Source: PALSA-1006 sp963733265 | GTDB lineage: Bacteria; Pseudomonadota; Gammaproteobacteria; Burkholderiales; Gallionellaceae | Reading direction: 5' to 3' | Length of the DNA stretch: 64,000 nucleotides | NCBI GenBank assembly: GCA_963733265.1 | Contig: CAVTCF010000001.1 | Span: forward strand, 930,001 to 994,000 | In this document: piece after piece, positions 53,035 to 62,213 of the stretch | Layout of the letters: each line of letters starts with the position of its first letter | Position numbering within the stretch: position 1 is the stretch's first letter | Program-made: the position numbers and the translations under genes | Notes under the pieces: model-generated | Told to the model about the DNA's origin: nothing | The model's input: the letters and a program-made list of their open reading frames with translations, nothing else | Databases searched by the model: none

Positions 53035-54842
53035 TGATTAAAGACCTCAAGATATATTCCTCAATGAAAGTATTTGCTATCACCATTGTTTTGGCGGTTT
53101 GTTCTCTTTTTAATCCCATACAAGCACAGGCGGATTCGTCAAATGATCTGCTGTCTCCGGGATCGGTGATTCTGGGGCATGCCAAATATGAAAGTGACTG
53201 TGCCAAGTGCCACAAGCCCTATGACAAGCCCGCGCAGACAGGGCTATGCAATGATTGCCACAAAGAGATCGCGAAAGATATAGCCGAAAAACACGGCTTT
53301 CATGGCCAGATGAAACAGGGATTGGAATGCAAAGAATGTCACACGGAGCATAAGGGACGTGACGCACTTATTTCAAAAATCAATACCAGCGGCTTTGATC
53401 ACTCAACGACCGGCTATATTTTAAAAGGCGGACATTTAAATCCCAAGGTGCTATGCAAAGACTGCCATCCCCCGCAGAAAAAATATCGCCAAGCGCCCGC
53501 CAAATGTTTCGGTTGTCACGAAAAAGCTGACAAGCACAAAGGTTCGCTCGGACAGGAGTGCGCGAATTGCCACGAGGAAAAAGATTGGAAAACAACTCAT
53601 TTCGATCACAGTAAAACTCACTTTCCATTGACGGGCAAGCACATCGACGTAAAGTGTAAAGATTGCCATTTGAAGGAACCCTATAAAGACACTCCGATGC
53701 TATGCATTGCGTGCCACAAGAAAGATGACAAGCACAAAGGTACTTTCGGTACCAAGTGCGAAGATTGTCACACGGATAGAAAATGGCCGGAAATTACTTT
53801 CGACCATGACAAAAAAACGAAATATCCTTTGCTGGGCAAGCATCGTGAAACCAAATGTGTTAAATGCCACACGGGCGACTTGTACAAAGAAAAGCTCAAG
53901 ACGGATTGCTATTCATGCCATCAGAAAGATGACAAACACAAAGGTAAATTTGGACCAAAATGCGAATCCTGCCATATTGAGCGCAATTGGAAAGATATTC
54001 CTTTCGATCATGACAAAAAAACAAAATTCCCCTTGCTTGGCAAGCATAAGAATTTGAAATGCGTCGATTGCCACAAAGGAGATTTGTACAAAGACAAGCT
54101 CCAGATGGACTGCTTCTCATGCCACAAGAAAGACGATAAGCATAAAGGAGCCTTTGGTCCAAAGTGCGAGGATTGCCACGTTGACCGAAGCTGGAAAGAG
54201 ATTACTTTCGATCATGACAAAAAGACCAAGTATCCCTTGCTGGGCAAACACCGTGAAACAACATGCGTAAAGTGCCACAAGGGCGATTTATACAAAGATA
54301 AGTTAAAGCAAAATTGCTATTCTTGCCATGAAAAGGACGATAAGCACAAAGGTGAAGAGGGTAAAAAATGCGAATCCTGCCATCATGAGGACTCGTGGAA
54401 AAAAGTTGAGTTCGATCATCGCATTTCGCGCTTTCCGCTTACCGGAAAGCACATGCTGACAGAATGCAAAAAATGCCATTTGACCGTTGTTTTCAAGGAA
54501 GCCAAGTCGGATTGTTATTCATGCCACAAAAAAGACGATGTGCATAAGCGCACTCAGGGCACCGGGTGCGAAACTTGTCATAACACCCGCGATTGGAAAG
54601 ATTGGGATTTTGATCACGATAAAACCAAATTCAAACTAACTGGCAAACACAGTAAACTTAAATGCATCGATTGCCACTATGTTCCGGTGAATAAAAAGAT
54701 GACTGTCGCGGCAACATGTGTTGGTTGCCATGAGAAAGATGACGTACACGATGGCTCATTCGGACAGCAATGTGACCGGTGCCATATCGGAACATCGTGG
54801 AAAAATATCACCGTGGGTGGTCGGCTGTGGATGAACAAATAA
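53034..54842 (+). CDS. Periplasmic 24-heme c-type cytochrome
   Basis: A 602-residue secreted cytochrome with 24 CXXCH heme sites by hand count. The signal peptide core is FAITIVLAVCSLFNP, cleaved near AQA-DS. Most of the protein is a repeat of about 61 residues with three hemes each: CYSCHKKDDKHKG, then CE-CHxxRxWK, FDHDKKTK-PLLGKH, and CVKCHKGDLYKDKL. It is Lys-rich. ATG 53034 overlaps the upstream stop; ATG 53064 is an alternative with a tighter signal peptide. Expected to carry electrons across the periplasm between the membrane protein and the porin complex. Confidence 0.92.
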   Translation: MIKDLKIYSSMKVFAITIVLAVCSLFNPIQAQADSSNDLLSPGSVILGHAKYESDCAKCHKPYDKPAQTGLCNDCHKEIAKDIAEKHGFHGQMKQGLECKECHTEHKGRDALISKINTSGFDHSTTGYILKGGHLNPKVLCKDCHPPQKKYRQAPAKCFGCHEKADKHKGSLGQECANCHEEKDWKTTHFDHSKTHFPLTGKHIDVKCKDCHLKEPYKDTPMLCIACHKKDDKHKGTFGTKCEDCHTDRKWPEITFDHDKKTKYPLLGKHRETKCVKCHTGDLYKEKLKTDCYSCHQKDDKHKGKFGPKCESCHIERNWKDIPFDHDKKTKFPLLGKHKNLKCVDCHKGDLYKDKLQMDCFSCHKKDDKHKGAFGPKCEDCHVDRSWKEITFDHDKKTKYPLLGKHRETTCVKCHKGDLYKDKLKQNCYSCHEKDDKHKGEEGKKCESCHHEDSWKKVEFDHRISRFPLTGKHMLTECKKCHLTVVFKEAKSDCYSCHKKDDVHKRTQGTGCETCHNTRDWKDWDFDHDKTKFKLTGKHSKLKCIDCHYVPVNKKMTVAATCVGCHEKDDVHDGSFGQQCDRCHIGTSWKNITVGGRLWMNK

Positions 54843-55024
54843 CGCTTGACTGTCGATTTAGACCGTTTGTCGGATGAGTTTTCCGTTTGGCAGTTGCGAT
54901 TTTGTTTGGATGGGTGGTTGTATGAGAGACACAAGTGGCTATATTAAAATATAGGCATAATTAAAGCAGTGTCCGCGCAATAGGTAATTGAAAAGATGAA
55001 AAAAAAGACTCAGGGGATTTGCTC

Positions 55025-58000
55025 ATGAAAATGCTGACAATAAATACAGGGATAATCAAAATAGCTTCGGCGGCATTGCTGTCCATACTGTTTGGTTTTT
55101 CGATTCAAGCACAGGCAGCAACAGCAAAGCCAACCACAAATTCCACCACATTTGACCATACGCAAACCGGTTTCATTCTAAAAGATGTGCATCTCACGCT
55201 CAAATGCGAACAATGTCACGTTGACGGTATTTTCAAGAACACCCCCACGTATTGTGCAGGTTGCCACGCGGTTGGCACACGGGTGGCGGCAACGCCAATG
55301 CCACTAAACCATGTTCAAACAACTCAGCCTTGTGACACCTGCCACATCAGTGCGGCCAGCTTTCAGGTAAGAGTCTTTAATCATATGGGGGTGACGGGCA
55401 ATTGCACATCTTGTCATGGTGGTCAGACTTTGGGTGTAGTGAGCCTATCTTCGACCCGCGTATCTTCACCCCACATACCATTGACAGCGTACCCAACGTT
55501 GCCGGATTGCGTCTCGTGCCACACCAATACCAGTACCTTCCTGAGTTACTACTCGGCCAATCTTCATACGGGTATTGTAGGCGGTTGTTCACAATGTCAC
55601 GGTGGCCCGCCGGGAGCCGACGCAGGTAGTGGCACCATAGGAACTTTCCCCGGAGTCGTCAGTTATAACGCTGCCACCCACGTTCCTCTGACGAGCCAGG
55701 TAAATTGCAATAGCTGCCACTTTACTTTCAGTACATTCCTGGGGGCAACTTATACCCATACATCACTAGACTCCAGTAAATGTACCAGTTGCCACATGGG
55801 GCAATATGCGGGTGTAGTCTCTTATGTAGCCGGAGTGCATATTCCGCTTCCGGCAGGCTCAAGCTGTACTAGCTGCCATACAGACCCCTCGATTGCACCG
55901 GGCAGCAAGCCGACCTTCCTCGGCTCGGTATTTCACACCTCAACTTTCGGTAACACTACTTCTGCCGCCACTAGCGCTGGCGGTTCATGCAAGGCTTGCC
56001 ATGGCGGAAGTTATACGTCGCAAAATGCGCAACCTGTAGGGGCTACCCATATACCGACTACGGCTGATTGTTCTTCATGCCACACAGATGCAACCGGAAC
56101 ACCGGTCAACAATACGGCTAATTTTACAACCTTCCTCAATGCGAAATTTCACCTGACCAGTTTGGGTAATCCTCCCACGGGTTTGTGCGCCACTTGCCAT
56201 AACGGAAGCTACATAACTGAAGGAGCGCAGTCGACAACAAGCATCACGGCAACCCATATACCGTATACGGGAGATTGTGCGGGTTGCCATACCGCCGCAA
56301 ATACCGCAACTTACACCTCGTTCCTCGGGTCGATTTTTCACCAGACTTCGGCTGGTAATACAGCCGCTGCTGCAGACGCTGCGGGTTCCGGGAAATGCGT
56401 GACTTGTCACAATGGTAGCTATGTTGTCCAGAACGCTCAACCAGTTGGCTCTACACACATACCGTTTACTGCCGATTGCTCGGTATGTCATACCGACTCA
56501 ACCGGTACCAGTGTTCCGGCAAACAATACAGGCAATTTCACATCGTTCCAAGGATCGGTATTTCACACCACCACGGCGGGAAATACAGTCGCAGCGGCAG
56601 ATGCGGCGGGTAGCGGACAATGCGTGACTTGCCATAACGGAAGTTATTTGTCTGAAGGTTTGGGGGCAGCATCTTTGACGAGTGTTACCGGTAGCCATAT
56701 ACCCGTATTGTCATCAACCGACTGTGGAACCTGCCACACCGCGTCAAATACTTCTGCTTTTTCAACTTTCCTGAACTCGGTATTTCACACAACTTCACAG
56801 GGAAATACATCCGTGGCTGCCGATGCGGCAGGCAGCGGTAAATGCATAACATGCCATAATGGAAGTTACCTTGCACAAAATGCCCAAGCAGAAGGCGCGA
56901 CTCATATACCAACCGGCGCAGATTGCTCGGTGTGCCATACCGATGCAAGTGGAACACCCGCTAACAACACAAGTGGTTTTACCACGTTCTCTGGTTCATA
57001 TTTCCACAAAACTACAGCGGGAAATCCGCCAACTGGATTGTGCTCAACTTGCCACAACGGTAGCTATTTAACCGAAGGAGTGGGCGGTATTGGCGCCCAG
57101 TCTACTTCTAGTGTCATTTCTAATCACGTCGCACTAAATGGTTCAGACTGTGCGGTTTGCCACACTGCCGCAAACACGGCAAGTTATACTACCTTTTTGG
57201 GTGCGATTTATTCGCACGTACCGAGCCCGTATACAACTTTTCCGCAGAGCACCGGTCAGTCACCCACTTGCACGTCTTGCCACAATGGCTCCGTTCTCGG
57301 AGCGCTCAGCAAACCTAGCGGTCATGTGAGTACAACGCTCGATTGTAATAATAGTGGTTGCCACACGCCGACGACTGACGGTTGCGGTGCAACGGGTACC
57401 TGCACAACTTTTTCCGGCGTCGTTTATTCGCATGCCACAGCCTATAGTTCATTCCCGCAAACTACTGCAGTTCCATCACCCACTTGTACATCGTGCCATA
57501 ACGGTACAACTAATCTGGCGCAAACAATTAATACAGGCCACGTACCGATAGGTACACTTGAGTGCAATTATTGCCATACTCCCGCTGATACTGGTTGCGG
57601 TACAACAGGAGCCTGCTCATCGTTTTTGAATGCCAAATATAATCATACAGGCGCATTGGCTGCCTCGTGTTCAACATGCCATTTAGGTCAGACCTATGCG
57701 AATGTAGTGCAATTTAACAGCGCAATTCATATTCCGTCCGCGTCATATACGACAGCGAACAGTTCTTGTGTTGATTGCCATACTTCTGCTATCGCAGGAC
57801 TTGCTTCTTTCCCTTCCACTAGTGGCAGTTTCCTTGGGGTTACTTTCCACGCTAGTGGTGCAACGATTGTAGGTTTGTGTTCAACTTGTCATAGCGGTAC
57901 ATACTTAACGACACAGGCGATACCTGCATCGACGACTTCTAGCATTATCACAAGCCATGTGCCAATTGGTTCAACGGATTGCGTGACATGTCACACCTCA

Positions 58001-59746
58001 ACAAATACCTCTAATTACACTACGTTCCTGAACGGGACTTTCGTACACACCAGTGGCAATACGACGACAGGTCAGTGCGGCACTTGCCATTTGAGTCAAT
58101 ATGCGAACGTTGTTTCATTGAATACGGCAATTCACATTCCTATAGTCTCGACGATTGCTGCAAATGCCTGCGACAGTTGCCATCCATCTCCCATTGGTGT
58201 GACAACGCCGACTTTCACCGGCGTCGTTTTCCATTCGACGACCTATGGTGGTGTTGGAGGCACGGCAGTTGCGCAGACTTGTACTACCTGCCATTCCGGA
58301 ACCTATATGACCACTCAGACTACGCCCGCCTATTCCGAGACCGGCCAAAACGGTAGCCATATTCCAACGCCGACATCGGTGGATTGCGTAGTTTGTCACG
58401 TATATTCGACTACCTCGACCTATACCAGTTTTGTGGCTACCGCTAAAACGGTAATGGTTCATAACGCAACTACTGCCCCGGCCGGTGGTTGTGGCACTTG
58501 CCATCTGGGGCAGTATTCGGGCGTGGTCTCGCTCACTTCTGTCACTCATATTCCGCAATCATCCGGTAATGCTTGCGATGCTTGTCATACCAGCGCCATT
58601 TCTGCTTATACGACCGCTTCTCCTACATTTGCCAATGTATTGTTCCACACGAATGCTCTTGGAAATCCGCCCACGGGTACATGTTCAACTTGCCATAGTG
58701 GGACATATACTCCGGGGCCATCGACTGCTGGTACTAATACAGGATTGGCCGCTACAGGAGCACAGGGAGAAAACAGTGTGTCCGGCTTTACTCATATGAC
58801 GACAACGGCAGATTGCGTGACTTGCCACACGGCAAGCAATACGTCGTCCTATACAACGTTCCTTGGGGCTGGATACAGTCATACAGCAACCTATCCCGCG
58901 TGGACGAGTGCTACAACAGGTTTCCCAACAACGCCGTCACCCACTTGTGCGTCTTGTCATAATGGCACAACCGCAACCGGAGTTAATACTGGACATCCGG
59001 CAATAGGCACCTCCGACTGCGTAGCCTGCCATACGTCCTCAATTCTGCAAGGTTGCCCAAGCTGCACTTTATTTGGTGTACCTGCAGCCGTTGTGCACAA
59101 CACAACGGCTTACACAGCCGCAACAGGTGGCTGCGTATCTTGTCACAATGGTACAACGGCAGTTGGCCTGTCTTCCGATACGGGACATATCCCCACCACG
59201 GGTACGAGTGGTTGTCAGCAATGTCACCCGGTATATGATGGAACTACTTCCATTAACTTTAGTACCGCAGCGACGACTACCTTAACCCCTTTGCCAACTA
59301 GCGGGGTAGCCAAGTACACGATGAACCATACGGGTGTCGGTACCGTTTGCGGCACTTCTTGCCACAATGGTTCGTACACTAGCCAAGGGCTATACGGTGC
59401 GATGGCTCAGACCTCAATTAGCAACCATATTCCAACTACTATATACAGCACCGCCGATTGCACGGGCTGCCATACCACATTTACCGCTAACACGAATTTT
59501 GCGATTACAGCGGGCACAACGCAATGGTCAAATGGGATAATGGGCGTGACCCAACATAACGGGGATGTGGGTGGAGGCACCGCCAATTTGCTTTGTAAGA
59601 CTTGCCATGCCAACAAGGCGTCGGGGTATTTGGTGCCGTCGGCAACAACATCTAGCGGCCACAATTCCACTAAAACTGATTGTTCTATGAGCGGTTGCCA
59701 CAAACCTACGGGAAGTACGGGAACTGCTTATACATCATGGCATTAA
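55025..59746 (+). CDS. Giant extracellular multiheme c-type cytochrome
   Basis: A 1573-residue secreted cytochrome with 42 canonical CXXCH motifs by hand count, plus CGTSCH (CX3CH, near residue 1449) and two CX4CH sites (CNNSGCH and CSMSGCH). ATG 55025 follows AGGGG; the signal peptide ends FSIQAQA. The first about 80 residues (FDHTQTGFILKDVHLTLKCEQCH) resemble the periplasmic partner's repeats, while the rest is Ser/Thr/Ala/Gly-rich and alternates CxxCHNGSY and DCxxCHT units every 60-75 residues with distal His in THIP. Likely exposed at or outside the outer membrane, beside the porin. Confidence 0.9.
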   Translation: MKMLTINTGIIKIASAALLSILFGFSIQAQAATAKPTTNSTTFDHTQTGFILKDVHLTLKCEQCHVDGIFKNTPTYCAGCHAVGTRVAATPMPLNHVQTTQPCDTCHISAASFQVRVFNHMGVTGNCTSCHGGQTLGVVSLSSTRVSSPHIPLTAYPTLPDCVSCHTNTSTFLSYYSANLHTGIVGGCSQCHGGPPGADAGSGTIGTFPGVVSYNAATHVPLTSQVNCNSCHFTFSTFLGATYTHTSLDSSKCTSCHMGQYAGVVSYVAGVHIPLPAGSSCTSCHTDPSIAPGSKPTFLGSVFHTSTFGNTTSAATSAGGSCKACHGGSYTSQNAQPVGATHIPTTADCSSCHTDATGTPVNNTANFTTFLNAKFHLTSLGNPPTGLCATCHNGSYITEGAQSTTSITATHIPYTGDCAGCHTAANTATYTSFLGSIFHQTSAGNTAAAADAAGSGKCVTCHNGSYVVQNAQPVGSTHIPFTADCSVCHTDSTGTSVPANNTGNFTSFQGSVFHTTTAGNTVAAADAAGSGQCVTCHNGSYLSEGLGAASLTSVTGSHIPVLSSTDCGTCHTASNTSAFSTFLNSVFHTTSQGNTSVAADAAGSGKCITCHNGSYLAQNAQAEGATHIPTGADCSVCHTDASGTPANNTSGFTTFSGSYFHKTTAGNPPTGLCSTCHNGSYLTEGVGGIGAQSTSSVISNHVALNGSDCAVCHTAANTASYTTFLGAIYSHVPSPYTTFPQSTGQSPTCTSCHNGSVLGALSKPSGHVSTTLDCNNSGCHTPTTDGCGATGTCTTFSGVVYSHATAYSSFPQTTAVPSPTCTSCHNGTTNLAQTINTGHVPIGTLECNYCHTPADTGCGTTGACSSFLNAKYNHTGALAASCSTCHLGQTYANVVQFNSAIHIPSASYTTANSSCVDCHTSAIAGLASFPSTSGSFLGVTFHASGATIVGLCSTCHSGTYLTTQAIPASTTSSIITSHVPIGSTDCVTCHTSTNTSNYTTFLNGTFVHTSGNTTTGQCGTCHLSQYANVVSLNTAIHIPIVSTIAANACDSCHPSPIGVTTPTFTGVVFHSTTYGGVGGTAVAQTCTTCHSGTYMTTQTTPAYSETGQNGSHIPTPTSVDCVVCHVYSTTSTYTSFVATAKTVMVHNATTAPAGGCGTCHLGQYSGVVSLTSVTHIPQSSGNACDACHTSAISAYTTASPTFANVLFHTNALGNPPTGTCSTCHSGTYTPGPSTAGTNTGLAATGAQGENSVSGFTHMTTTADCVTCHTASNTSSYTTFLGAGYSHTATYPAWTSATTGFPTTPSPTCASCHNGTTATGVNTGHPAIGTSDCVACHTSSILQGCPSCTLFGVPAAVVHNTTAYTAATGGCVSCHNGTTAVGLSSDTGHIPTTGTSGCQQCHPVYDGTTSINFSTAATTTLTPLPTSGVAKYTMNHTGVGTVCGTSCHNGSYTSQGLYGAMAQTSISNHIPTTIYSTADCTGCHTTFTANTNFAITAGTTQWSNGIMGVTQHNGDVGGGTANLLCKTCHANKASGYLVPSATTSSGHNSTKTDCSMSGCHKPTGSTGTAYTSWH

Positions 59747-59770
59747 TTTGTTAATTTACGATAACTACGC

Positions 59771-59797
59771 GAAGCCGACTCCATTGAAGTCGGCTTC
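59771..59797 (+). terminator. Intercistronic hairpin between giant cytochrome and porin
   Basis: GAAGCCGACT and AGTCGGCTTC form a perfect 10-bp stem with loop CCATTGA, 25 bases after the cytochrome stop. Only an AT-rich run, not a clean T-run, follows, so it may be a partial terminator or a 3'-end stabiliser within the operon. Confidence 0.6.
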
Positions 59798-59825
59798 ATT
59801 AAATTAAAATCGAGCGTCACACAAT

Positions 59826-62177
59826 ATGATTATTAATAATATCCACCGCTTGGTTTTCTCATTTTTTGTGCTGGTACTGCTCGGCTCATTCCCTATTGCT
59901 GCTTCTGCCGAAATCATTGACGACATGACTGTGCGAACCGATGCCAAAGGTGAAATAGAGTTGATTGTGAAATTCGCTTTTCAAATTCAATATCTAAGAA
60001 ACTTCCCGCAGGGAAAAACAGATTATTCCGCGATTTATTTTAATGCGCTGAGTACGGTACCCGCGGACGAATGGCAAAACTACGAATCGCACAGAGCGCC
60101 ACCTTCTGATGTTATCCAGGATGTCAACGTTTCAACCATGGACAAAGCGACCGGCCCAACCATTCAGCTTAGGTTCAAACGTAACGCAGAACTCAGTGTG
60201 AGATTGGGTGGTGATGGTCAGAGCCTGGTGATTCACATAAAACCGGCTTTACCCGTTGCCCCGCCACTTCCTCCGGCGGCTATTGATACGCCCCCGTCCG
60301 GTGATGTCATCGCCCCTAAAGTAGTGCTGCCAGTAACAGCACAAAAAGCCGTCCATATACCTCTCGGCGGCAAAGACGGACTGCCTGTTTTTCCGGAAAT
60401 AGATCAAGCACTACAACCGGCTGAACAAACGGCAGCCCAGCCGACATCTGAGCCGCCATCACTGGCTGACCAGATCGCCAAAGCAAATAGTCAGGCATCA
60501 TCCCAGATGATACAGGGCGGCAATGCCTTGCTGTCCGGTCAATCGTTCTTGGCTGTTGACTCATTTAATAATATTTTAAAAATGCAGCCCAACAAACATA
60601 CCGAAGATGCACAATTATGGATCGGGATATCAAGGGAAAGAGCGGGGCAATTACCCAAAGCCATACTTGAGTACAACACTTATTTGAAGATTTACCCGAA
60701 CGGAAAATATACACAATGGGTTAAAGACCGCATGGCTCTATATAAGTCTTCCCAGCCGGGTTTGTTTGCAAATTTAACTAATCAGGGGGTGGGCAATGCT
60801 CCCCGGGTGAATACGGAGCTTCAATATTCCGAATTTGGCAGTTTGACGATGGAAGCATACCTGGGGGCAAGTAAGACAACTTCTTTGGCACCGGTAGGCA
60901 CTGCGGTAGTTCCTACAACGGTTTCTTCCACCGATCAAAAATCCGTTATTTCCAATGTCAACTTGACGGCACGGGCAAATAATAATGAGTATGACAATAG
61001 ACTCGTGTTCCAGGATTTTTATTCGGCAAACTATCTGCCCGGACAAGCAAACACCAACAGGCTTGGCTCGGCATTTTATGAAGTTAAAGATCGCATTGAT
61101 AATTACTCATTCAAGGTTGGGCGGCAATCCGGTGTGGGCGGTGGTGTGATGGGGCGCTTTGACGGAATTTCAGCCGGATACGGCATTTCGCCGGACTACA
61201 AAGTGAATATTGTGGCCGGTCAACTTTCTGATGTCACCTCTGATGAACAACCCAAATTTACCGGTGCCAGCCTGGACTTCGGCATGCGCAATCCTGTCGG
61301 TGGTTCGTTTTATTACATTGATCAAACTGTTTACGGTATTACGGACCGCAAGGCGGTGGGTGGAAACCTGAGATATTTTGAACCTGCGTTTAATGTCATG
61401 TCGATGTTTGATTACGATCTTCAATTCAGGGAGATTAATATCATGACTGTGCAAGGAACAATCAATGGCGGGGGAAAGGGCAATGACTACAACTTTTTGG
61501 TAGACCGGCGCAAAAGTCCAATTTTGGATTTAAGAAATGCGATTAGTGGCTCGACCGTGTCATTAACTTCGATGATTCAAAACGGAGCTGCTGTGAGCGA
61601 TTTGTTATTTTGGGCGAATCAACGTATTACCACCACCACCATGGCTGCGGCTGGCATGGTCAACCATCTGAATGAGCAATGGACGATGGGTACTGATGTT
61701 TCGTATTCGATTACAGATGCACTCGCGGCTAGTGGACAATACGATACTAACGGAAACTGTGTCGATGCGGCAGTGGGCTGTGTGGCAGCGACCCCATCTA
61801 GCGGGCCCGCCTGGTCCGTTTCAGAAAGATTAACAGGTATAGGCGTTTTTAGGCCGCGCGATGTGTCCAATCTCAGCGTGAATTACTCCCGCTCGGAAAC
61901 GAGTACGAGTGAAGGGGTGCAATTTAGTAACCATACGGATATGGCGGATAAATGGACACTTGATACCACACTGGGCGTGGGCACTCAATCCGACAGCTCC
62001 GGCGGGAAATCAAATAACCTCGCTCCAAGTGCCAGAGTGTCTTACAAAATGAAAAATGACCTTACGCTGGATTCTCAGTTGGGTCTGACTTGGTCCACAA
62101 CGACGAACAGCGCGTTGTCGATTTCGTCGAAATCGTTTCAGGATTTTATGTCGTTCGGTTTTCGCTTTGATTTTTGA
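59826..62177 (+). CDS. Outer-membrane porin of the porin-cytochrome complex, with periplasmic TPR region
   Basis: A 783-residue exported protein. Signal peptide ends AAASA-E; residues about 25-230 form a periplasmic beta domain and Pro-rich linker (PVAPPLPPAAIDTPPSG); residues about 225-310 are TPR/YbgF-like (ALLSGQSFLAVDSFNNILKM, YLKIYPNGKYTQW); the rest is a beta-barrel ending SFGFRFDF with the terminal Phe. This is larger than MtrB-type porins. Position between the giant cytochrome and the lipoprotein supports a role in holding cytochromes across the outer membrane. Confidence 0.85.
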   Translation: MIINNIHRLVFSFFVLVLLGSFPIAASAEIIDDMTVRTDAKGEIELIVKFAFQIQYLRNFPQGKTDYSAIYFNALSTVPADEWQNYESHRAPPSDVIQDVNVSTMDKATGPTIQLRFKRNAELSVRLGGDGQSLVIHIKPALPVAPPLPPAAIDTPPSGDVIAPKVVLPVTAQKAVHIPLGGKDGLPVFPEIDQALQPAEQTAAQPTSEPPSLADQIAKANSQASSQMIQGGNALLSGQSFLAVDSFNNILKMQPNKHTEDAQLWIGISRERAGQLPKAILEYNTYLKIYPNGKYTQWVKDRMALYKSSQPGLFANLTNQGVGNAPRVNTELQYSEFGSLTMEAYLGASKTTSLAPVGTAVVPTTVSSTDQKSVISNVNLTARANNNEYDNRLVFQDFYSANYLPGQANTNRLGSAFYEVKDRIDNYSFKVGRQSGVGGGVMGRFDGISAGYGISPDYKVNIVAGQLSDVTSDEQPKFTGASLDFGMRNPVGGSFYYIDQTVYGITDRKAVGGNLRYFEPAFNVMSMFDYDLQFREINIMTVQGTINGGGKGNDYNFLVDRRKSPILDLRNAISGSTVSLTSMIQNGAAVSDLLFWANQRITTTTMAAAGMVNHLNEQWTMGTDVSYSITDALAASGQYDTNGNCVDAAVGCVAATPSSGPAWSVSERLTGIGVFRPRDVSNLSVNYSRSETSTSEGVQFSNHTDMADKWTLDTTLGVGTQSDSSGGKSNNLAPSARVSYKMKNDLTLDSQLGLTWSTTTNSALSISSKSFQDFMSFGFRFDF

Positions 62178-62213
62178 CCAAGCGCAGGATCAAGCTCCCC
62201 ATCGAAAACAGGT

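Noticed and set aside
53500..54700. Regularly spaced repeats that might suggest a CRISPR array
   Set aside because: The periodicity comes from protein repeats with CXXCH codons in one reading frame; there are no identical short repeats with unique spacers.
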